NCBI GenBank assembly: GCA_937941745.1
Contig: CALDGV010000173.1
Location: forward strand, 1 to 10,116
DNA: 10,116 nt
Direction: 5' to 3'
DNA from: an uncultured Prosthecobacter sp.
GTDB taxonomy: Bacteria > Verrucomicrobiota > Verrucomicrobiia > Verrucomicrobiales > Verrucomicrobiaceae
Shown here: positions 1 to 9,300 of the stretch, in pieces
Layout of the letters: each line of letters starts with the position of its first letter
How positions within the stretch are numbered: the first letter of the stretch is position 1
The notes under the pieces: model-generated
What the model was told of the DNA's origin: nothing
Database searches by the model: none
The model's input: the letters and a program-made list of their open reading frames with translations, nothing else
Program-made: the position numbers and the translations under genes

Positions 1-2
1 TC

Positions 3-305
3 ACCTTCACGGACCCTGATCTTGGGGCGGAAAATGCCACCATGACCATGTCCGTCCTGCATGGGTCTTTGACGCTGGCCAGCACGAGCGGTCTGACAGT
101 GGTAGGCGACGGAACAGGCAATGTCACCCTCACGGGCAGCCGGACCAGCCTTTTAGCCGCGCTGAATGGACTCAGCTATCTGCCTCAGACCAATTACCAT
201 GGTGCGGAAACGCTCACGGTGACGGTGAACGACAATGGCAACACCGGGACCTTCAATACCCCGCAGTCCGACACTGATACCGTCGCGATTACGGTGAACA
301 AGATC
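3..305 (+). repeat. Cadherin-like/Ig-like module, N-terminally incomplete
   Basis: Residues 1-101. It opens with the T-D-P-D-L motif (D codons 12 and 18), continues with a GTL-like strand (HGSLTLASTSGLTVVGDG), the L-x-A-A-L-N-G-L-S-Y-L-P helix/turn (around 157-185) and Y-H-G-A-E-T-L-T-V-T-V-N-D-N-G-N, and ends with D-T-V-A-I-T-V-N-K before the N-D-I-P linker. This is a very common module in giant bacterial adhesins. Its first strand lies upstream of the window, which shows that the array continues to the 5' side. Confidence 0.85.
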
Positions 306-3300
306 AACGACATCCCGACCGTGGCAGACATCAGCCCCTCCATGAACGAGGATGGCACGCTGACTTTCTCGCTTGCCTCTGAGGATGTGGATGGTGGAAC
401 CGATCCAGCCACGGACGCCCAGGTCACTTATTATTTTGTCCAGGTGTTCGCGGATTCTCCGGGAGTCACGGCAGGCCTCGTGGGAACCTTGAAGACCAGC
501 GACAATGTGGTCTTGAGTGCAGCCAATTCGGTGACCCCGGTGGGTTTTGCCGCGCTGCCGAGCGGCAGTCACGTCATCACGGCTGCCCAGGCCACCAACA
601 TGACCTATGCGCCACCGGCCGACTACAACAGTGACCTGACCTATCTAGGCACGGACTGGCGGAGCAAACTGCAGTTCCGTGCCATCGACATCCTGGGCGC
701 GGATTATGCCAGCTCCTCGAAGAGTTCCACCACCGCCGCCGCAGACGTGGATGTGGCTGCTGTCAACGATGCTCCAGTCACGACAGGAGGCGGGGATACC
801 GTGGCCTTTACGGAAGGGGCTGGTCCTGGTGCACTCGGAACGGCCGTTGTTTTGGATGCCAACGGAGACACCACTGTGACCGATGTGGAACTGGTCACCC
901 AGAGTGTGGATGATTTCGCAGGTGCTACTCTGACAGTCCGGCGCTCCACGGTGAATGCAGACGACCGGTTCGGCGTGGCGGCTGCAGGTGGCATCAGCTT
1001 CAGCAGCGCAGATATCCTCATCGGAGGTGATACGATTGGCTCCATCACGAATGACAGCAGCACAGGAACGCTGGTGGTCACCTTTACGGCACTTGCCGCA
1101 GCCTCGGACGTCACTGCCGTGATGCGCCAGGTGACCTACAACAATGTGGATGATGACCTCAATGGCAGCATCACCGCACAGATGGTCTTTAATGATGGGA
1201 ATGCAGGGCCGCAGGGCAGTGGCGGTGCGTTGAACAGCAACACACTGAGCTTCACGGTGAACGTTACCGGCACCAATGACTCCCCGCGGTTCACGGGTGG
1301 TGCCAGCATCACCGTGGCGGAAGACACCGCCTCGCCGACGGGTTCTTCGATCAGCACCCTGCTGGCTTCCCGCTTTGCGGACCTGGATCCTTCAGCAGAT
1401 GTCTCTGGCCAGTTCACCGGCGTTGCCGTCTCGGCGGATGCCAGCACGGCAGGGCAGGGAGTCTGGCAGTTCTCCTCGAATGGCACGGACTGGGCTAACG
1501 TGGGCGCGGTCAGCTCCACCAGCGCCCTGCTGCTGAACAAGGATGCCTTGGTCCGCTTTGTCCCTGCTGCCGATTTCAACGATCGGTTCAACAAGGCCAA
1601 CGCACCTGCCGGCGCCCTCACGGTGATCGCGATTGATGGCAGCGGTTCCCGCACTTGGTCCACGCACTCGTCTCTTAGCTATGCTTCAAGCACGGGCTGG
1701 GCAGCCACCTCGGATCTTGGCTTCGGTGTGAGTGATTCGGCAGCGGTGGCTGTTTCGGTGACGCAGGCGAATGATACTCCGTCGATCAATGACATGACGG
1801 ATGACAGTGAGTTCACGGAAGCCTTTGGCATCACTGTCGCGGGCCCTGCCGTGGTGATGGATGCGAAGACAGGGGCTTTTGTCCCGGCGAGCCTTTCGGA
1901 TGTCGATCTGACGCTTCGTCAGGAGACCACTTTCAACGGAGCTCGGCTGGTCGTGCGCGCCGGACAAATTGCCGATGGTGACACTAACCTGGACCCCAAT
2001 GACTTCTTCCTCCCGCAAACCGCCGGCGGAATCGCCCTGGTGGGAAGCCTGACCGAGGTGGGTCCCGGAGTGGAAGTTTATGCCAATGGTTCCGTCGTTC
2101 AATACAATGGCACGGTCGTTGGTACCATCACCCAGAACAGCCTTGGAACGGGCAAGCTGGTCATCACCTTCAATGCCAGTGCTGACAAGGCAGCCGTGGA
2201 CGCCCTGCTGCAGAACATGTCCTTCTCCAACAAGACGGCCAACCTGACGATGGGGGTCAAGCCATTGACCGTGTGTTTCTATGACGGCAACGGCAGTGCG
2301 AACAACAATCAAGGCACGGGCGGTGAATTGGTGGGTTGCGCCACGGTGAGCATGTCCATGACGCCGCGAAATGATGCACCGCTCTTCAGCAGCGGAGCCA
2401 CGATCACGGTCAACGAAGACACCACCACAACGGCCACGACCTTCTCCGCTTTGCTCGGAGGCTTCTATTCAGATCCTGATGCTATTGGCAGCAATCCTCT
2501 GGCAGGTGTGGCCCTCGCTGCTTTCAGCAATGCCGGCCTGGGCAACTGGCAGGTGTCGCTGGATGGCATCGCCTGGGTGAACTTGGTGGATGTGAGTTAC
2601 GCTGCTGGCGGTGGAGGTATCGCACCTACAAGAGCTGTCATCTTCGGTCCAACCACCCAGGTGCGCTTCGTGCCTTTCAACAACGCAAACACCGCCACGG
2701 GCACAACTAGGCCAACGCTGAGCCTGCATGCTGTGGAAACGACGGTTCCCTCTGGTGCTGAGCGCATGGTGTCCCCGCTTCTGACCGGGTTGTCCTACGA
2801 TGTCTCTGACAACTTGACGGGTTCCGTCACGGTGACCTCGAATCTGGCCTCGCCAGTCACCTACAATCTTTATGTGGACCCGATGGACGAAACGGCGGTG
2901 ATGGAGCGCTACGACTCCATGGTTTCCGTGGATCCGGTGACGGTGGATGCCAGCATCACGGCCCGCAATGATGCTCCTGTCATGGCGGATGTGCCCGCCG
3001 GTCAGTCTTGGATTGAACGGGATTCCATCCGGAACTGGGTGGGCGTGGCCGGTGACGTGACTGGCCAGAAACTCGTGTCTGCAGTCAGCGGTGGCTATGT
3101 TTACACGTCTGCGGATGGCGGAGTGAACTGGACGGAACAGACAGCCAGCGGAGCACGCTCATGGACTTCCGTGGCCAGCAGTGCCGATGGTGTGCGCCTG
3201 GCAGCCGCAGAGTCTGGTGGTTCGATCTACGTCTCGTTGGATGGCGGAGTGAACTGGGCAGCGACCGCATCTCCTGCACTCGACTGGCGTGCGATTGCCA

Positions 3301-6300
3301 GCAGCGCGGATGGCAGCCGCCTCGCGGCCGTTGCAGATGGCGACAAGCTTTATGTTTCCACGGATGGCGGTAAGTCATGGGCAGCCTCTACGGCCACCAA
3401 CCTCCCGTGGCGGGATGTGAGCATGAGTGCGAATGGGCAGGTGATCGCCGCCGTGACACGCATTGATGGATCGAATGGTGTTTATGTCTCCCTGAATGGA
3501 GGCAGCACCTGGACGGCTTACGAAAGCAGCCGTGACTGGACCAGCATTGCGGTGAGTGCCGATGGATCGCGCATGGTTGCATCCGTCTGGGGCGGACAGC
3601 TCTACGTCTCCACCAACTCAGGAGCCACATGGACGGCGCGTGCCGCGCCGCGCGACTGGACTTCGGTGGCGTCGTCTTCCGACGGTCTTCGTCTGGTCGC
3701 GGCTGAGAATGGAGGCATGGCCTTCATTTCGTCCGACGGCGGCGTGACCTGGACTTCAGACAGCAGCGTCCTTGCCTGGAACGGCTTGTTCAGCAGTGCG
3801 GATGGCAGCCTCCTTGCAGGTTCTGTTTCGGGAGGAAAACTGCAGACTTCTGCTGCAACAGACATTGGCAGCTGGACTGGCACCCTCATTGAGAGCTCCG
3901 TGGTCGGAGTCGGCACCCCTCAGCAGGCTTTGCTGGACAGCGCCCAGGTGACCGACTTGGATCTTTTCAGCACCAAGACTCTGGCTGCGGGTGTTTTCGG
4001 AGGCGGTTCCATCACCGTCTCGCTGGCCTCAATGGTGGCCAGTGACAAATTCTCGCTGGTCGGCTCACCTTCCGGAGTGCAGTCCACCAGTGGCGGCACT
4101 GGCTCCTCCTTGGTCATCAATCTGACGAACAGCGCGACCCAGCTGAATGTGGAGGCCATCCTGAAGGCGATCCGCTACGAAAACACGTCTGACATGCCCC
4201 CCTCGGGCACACGGACCTACACCATCACCCTGAATGATGGCAACAACCTGGATTCGGGCAGTGATACCGCAGGTGGCCCGGTGGCTCTCACAGACTCCGT
4301 GACCGGTGATGTGACCATCACCGCCGTCAATGATGAGCCGCTGCTCACTGCCACAGGCCTGAATCCGACGTATGTGGAGAACACGGCGTCAGTCGCTGTC
4401 TTCAGCGGCGCGAATGCGGACCACACACCCGCAGCTCAGAACCTGATCGAACTCCGCCTCACCGTTTCCAACCTTGGCAATGGCAGTGATGAACTGCTGA
4501 CTTTGGATGGCAGCGAATTCTCGCTCACGGATGGTACCACAGTAGCCAGCACGACCACGAATGGGGGTGCGGTTTCTGTTTCCGTCTTGGCAGGTACTGC
4601 CACCGTCACCTTCACCAAGGCGTCTGGCCTGACCGAGGCTCAATTTGAGGCTCTGGTAAATGGCATCCGCTTCCGCAACACGAGCGATGCGTTCTCGGGC
4701 ACAACACGTCCGATCGCCTTCACCTACCTTCAGGATGATGGTGGAACGGCAGACGGCGGCGATGACACCAACACCACGCCTGGAGTAAGTTCGACGGTGA
4801 CGCTTTCTCCGCGCAACGACGCTCCCGTGCTTGCGGCCACGGCCACCAACCCGACCACTTTGGAAAATGCGGGTGCCAGCACTGGCAGCGCGCCTGTCAC
4901 CCTCTACACCGGAGGTGGATTGACAGACATTGACTTTGTGGGCGCCAGCCTTGGCGGTGGCCATATCCTGGTATCTTTGGACGGTTATGTCACTGGAGAC
5001 ACCCTGACCCTGCCGACAGGTGTGACTCATGCAGTCAATGCGGTGCAGCTCAGCGGCACCTCCGTGCAGATCAGCAATGGCACGGCCTGGACTACTCTTG
5101 GCACTGTCGATGCCACCAGCTCAGGCCTGGGCAAGGCGCTGAAGATCAACCTGAACTCCGCTGCTACGGAAGACAACATCGGCTACGTCATCGACGCCCT
5201 GCGTTACTACACCAGCAGTGACAATGCCACGGTGAACCAGACGGACCTGACCCGTGTTTACAGCATTGTCGTCAATGACGGGAACAACAACGCCCTGGCT
5301 GGCGGCCCGACAACCCTTGATTCCAACATCATCGCCGGCGGTGTCATCACCATCACTCCGGTGAATGATGATCCGAGCCTCTACCTGCTTGGGCCGCTGA
5401 TTTCCATCGACACCAGCGTGACCTGGAATGAACTGGCCAATACCACCCATCTGGCAGCCACGATCAGTGCCTCAGCAGCACTCAGTGATCCGGATAATGC
5501 CAGCCTCACCAGTCTGACGATCACCGTCGGCCCGCGGCCCGACGGCGATTCGGAAATCCTCACCATCAGCGGCGTGGCCTTTCCTCTGGGCACCAGTGCA
5601 AGCAATGTGACGGTGGGAACCCTGAAGGCCAGCTACGACAAGGACACGGGCATCTTCACCATCGTGCCGACTGGACCAGCCACCACCGCCCTGATCAGCA
5701 CCTACCAGACGCTGGTGCGAAGCATCACCTACAACAACACCACGAACAATCCCACCTCGGGGAACAGGACGATCGTTTATGTCGCCACGGATGCTGGCCT
5801 GGCCAATGATGGCGTGGGTCCTTTCCGCACGGGTGCCGCCACCGCGACCCTGACCGTGAACCCCACCAACGATCAGCCGGTCATCACCAACCTGGCCAAT
5901 GCCAGCTTCTATGAAAATGCCATCAATGCAGCGGCAGCCTTCATCGACTCGGATGTCACTGTGGATGACATCGACAGCCCTGATTATGCAGGTGGCAGCC
6001 TTGCTGTCACAGGATTGGTCAGTGGTCAGGATGCGGTCTCCTTGCCCGCCACGGCCACGGCAGCGCTGGGGGCGGTGCAGTTGAATGGCAGCAATGTTGA
6101 GCATCACGATGGTTCATCCTGGGTGGTGGTGGGCACGGCCTCGAGCACGGCCACCAGCTTCACGGTGAGCTTCAACTCCAGCGCCAACGTCGGCATCGCC
6201 GAGCGCGTCATCGAGAATCTGACGTTTGCCAACAGCTCTCACAATCCGACGACCAGCCGTGTGCTGACTTACACGCTGAATGATGGAGACGGCAATCCGA

Positions 6301-9300
6301 CCCTTGCTGTCACCAACACCGTCACCATCCTTTATGACAACGATGCCCCCTCCATCACGGGAACGGCTGGCCTGGCCTACACGGAAGGTGGCGCTGCGAG
6401 CGCCGTGGTCAGCGGGGTTGCCACCAGCGATCCGGATACTCCTACCAGCTTCTACACCTCCGCCACGCGTCAGGGAACGCTGACTTTCGCCCTCGACAGC
6501 TATCTGGCCAGCGATCTTCTTTCGATCGCTACGGCTGGCGGCATCACCACCTCTGGATCGACGGTCTCCTACTCTGGAAATGCCATCGGCACCTTCACCG
6601 GTGGTTCGGGTGCAAACCTTGTGGTGACTTTCACCACGCTCTCGGCCACTCCCACCGCCGTGACGGCCTTGATCCAGGCCTTGCGCTATCGCAACAACAG
6701 CGATGACCCCACGGTCAATGATACGGACACAAGCCGCGACTTCACCATCACCTTGAATGACGGAGGCAACACCCGTGACAACACTTCCTCCACCACGGCT
6801 CTGACCTCGCAGATCACCGGCACGATCAGCATCACGGCCGTCAACGACGCCCTCGCGCTCAGCCTGGGAAGCTCCACGCTGACCTATGTTGAAAACGCCA
6901 CTGCCCTGACGGTGGACAACACGGCCACCTTCACGGATGCGGACGATACGCAGATCGCCTCCGGCAGCATCACGGTGAGCAGCGGTTTCCGTTCCGGTGA
7001 TGTACTTGCAGTGAACACGGCAGGCACCAGCATCACCGCCTCCTACGATTCAGGCACGGGTGTTCTGACGCTCTCCGGCGCCGATACGCTGGCGAACTAT
7101 CAGACTGTGGCGCGCAGCCTGACCTTCATCAACACCACGGAGGATCCTCAGGATCTGCTGACCTCGAACTCCCGCACGCTGAGCTACAGCTTCACGGATG
7201 CCAATTCCGACAACGTGGGTGCCACCACGGCTACAGGCACGCGCACCATCAACATGGATTCGGTCAATGATGCGCCAGTCCTGGCGGCCACGCTGGAAAA
7301 TCCGACCGCTGTTGAAAACTCGGATGCCACCCCCGGCACCAGCACCGTGCAGATGTTCTCGGCGGGAACGGTGTCTGATGTGGACGGAACGGACATCTCG
7401 TTCGGCGGCGGCACGATCCGCGTTTCCTTCTCCGCCTACACCACCGGGGATCTCATCACGATCCCCACGGCTGCCAGCCCGACGCTGAATGCAGTGCAGA
7501 TCAGCGGCAGCAACCTGCAGATTGGTGACGGCAGCAGCTGGACCACGATCGGCACCGTTACCACCAATGGCAGCGCGGCGGATCTCCTACTCACCCTCAA
7601 CAGTTCAGCCACCGAGCCGATGTTGGGCCACATCGTCAATGCCATCACCTACCGCAGCAGTTCGGAAAACCCTACGGTGAACAACACCCGCACCACCCGC
7701 ACCTACTCCCTTGTGGTCACGGATGGTGACAACAACAGCAAGTCGGGCACGCCCAACCAGACGTCCAACATCATCAGCGGTGGCACCATCACCATCACGC
7801 CGGTCAACGACAAGCCGCTGGTGGACCTCAATGGCGGTGCTGCACCGACAGACTATGGAGTCACTTGGACGGAGGTCTCCAACGGCACTCATACAGCCGT
7901 GGCCATCAGCACCACGGCGGGCCTTTCCGATGTGGACAACACCAACCTCTCGGCCATGACCATCGCCCTGTCTGGCGTGGTGGACGGCAATTCTGAAGTG
8001 CTTTCCATCAACAGCGTGGCCTTCCCTCTGGCTACCGCGACCACCAATACGGTGGCTGGCGGCTTCAAAGTCACGGTCAACCCTGGTTCCAGCCTGATCA
8101 CCATCATCCCTGGTTCGGCTGACTATGACAGCGTGGCGAACTTCCAGGCGATGTTGCGCACCATCACCTACAACAATCTCACGGATCATCCGACGTCAGG
8201 TGACAGGCTCTTCACGGTGGCGGTTGAAGATGCGGGATTCGACAATGTGAGCATCACGGGCACGGCTGGAAATGAGATCAGTGTAGGCGCGCTGAGCACC
8301 ATCACGGTCACCCCTGTCAACGACCAGCCTGAGATCACTGGCCTGGCCAATGCCAGCTTCTATGAAAATGCCATCAATGCCTCCCCGGCATCGTTGGATT
8401 CGACACTGTCACTGAAGGATGATGACAGCGCGAATTTCGATGGTGGCAGCCTGGTCGTCAGCGGCCTGAATGCCTCAGACGTGGTGGGTCTGCCAAGTTC
8501 TTCGCCTGCCCTGGTAGGTTCCGTGCGGCGCAGCGGCAACGACGCTGAGTACTATGATGGCAGTGCCTGGATCGTTGTCGGCACGGTTTCGGGTGGCACC
8601 GGGACCTCACTGACGATCTCGTTCAATGCCTCGACCACACCTGCCATCGCAGAGCGTATTGCCGAGTCGCTCGAGTTCTCCAACAGTTCGGACAACCCGG
8701 TTGCCACACGCACCCTGACCTATGCGATGCGTGATGGCAGTGCTGGTACTACCCAGACGACCAGCATTGATGTGACCATCCTGCTGGACAACGATGCGCC
8801 GGTCCTTGCTGCAACGAGCACAAGCGGCAGTTACACGGAAAACGATCCTGCCACTGCGTTTGCCAGCGGTGCTTCGGTGACAGACAGTGACCAGTCTTCG
8901 AACTACTACACCGGCGGTGTCGGCAGCTTGGTGGTTTCCTTCGCTGAATACGTCAGCGGTGACACCCTCTCGGTGGCCAACCTCGGCAGCGCTGCCGGCC
9001 AGATTGGTGTGTCAGGCAGCACCGTCAGCTACGGAGGCGTGTCCTTTGGAACGCTTTCTGGAGGAAGCGCCTCTGCTTTGACCATCACGTTCACTTCCAG
9101 CACGGCGACTCGTGCCGCCGTGGAAGCCCTCATCAATGCCCTGCGCTTCCGTAACACCGGTGAGAATCCGACGGTGGAAGGCACCAAGCCCACGCGCAGC
9201 TACACGGTCAGCCTCAATGATGGTGGCAACACCAAGGATGCCCTTTCCTCCACGACAGCTCTCACAGGCAGCTTCACGGGCACCATCACCATCACGGACA

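Larger units (their letters stand above)
4815..7265 (+). repeat. Five-module super-repeat, copy 1 (A-B-C-D-E)
   Basis: Residues 1605-2421, 817 residues. Linker spacing within it is 549, 504, 471, 504 and 423 bases. Copy 2 follows directly at 7266 with 540, 513, 471, 513 and 444 bases in the same order, and each module resembles its counterpart more than its neighbours. It thus looks like a block duplication rather than growth by single modules. The strongest anchors are the openings N-D-A-P-V-L-A-A-T (A), V-T-W-[NT]-E and the V-A-F-P-L strand (B), L-A-N-A-S-F-Y-E-N-A-I-N-A (C) and L-N-D-G-G-N-T-[RK]-D (D). Confidence 0.85.

Noticed and set aside
1686..2312. 208-residue open frame on the minus strand
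   Set aside because: Antisense to module F2; no ribosome binding site or domain stands out and the composition is typical of a shadow frame.
3831..3842. Shine-Dalgarno-like GGAGGAAAA as a possible internal start
   Set aside because: It is followed in frame by CTG rather than ATG/GTG/TTG, and falls inside the last propeller blade where the protein pattern is continuous.
3033..3878. Sialidase call for the Asp-box region
   Set aside because: Asp-boxes alone are structural. The F/YRIP motif, catalytic arginine triad and nucleophilic Tyr context of sialidases are not visible, and there are seven short blades rather than the six larger ones of sialidases.
4389..5030. 213-residue open frame on the minus strand, antisense to the giant gene
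   Set aside because: It lies wholly opposite a well-supported coding frame, its product is Arg/Gly/His-rich with no recognisable domain, and such frames arise because the sense strand seldom uses codons whose complements are stops.
5472..6107. 211-residue open frame on the minus strand
   Set aside because: Antisense shadow of modules B and C. A similar shadow appears opposite module B of copy 2 (7605-8189), as expected from the repeat rather than from a real gene.
7198..7488. Short plus-strand open frames such as 7198-7488, 1276-1536, 679-879 and 9112-9402
   Set aside because: They overlap the giant frame out of register and encode Pro/Arg/Ser-rich sequence with no domain; the giant frame explains the DNA fully.
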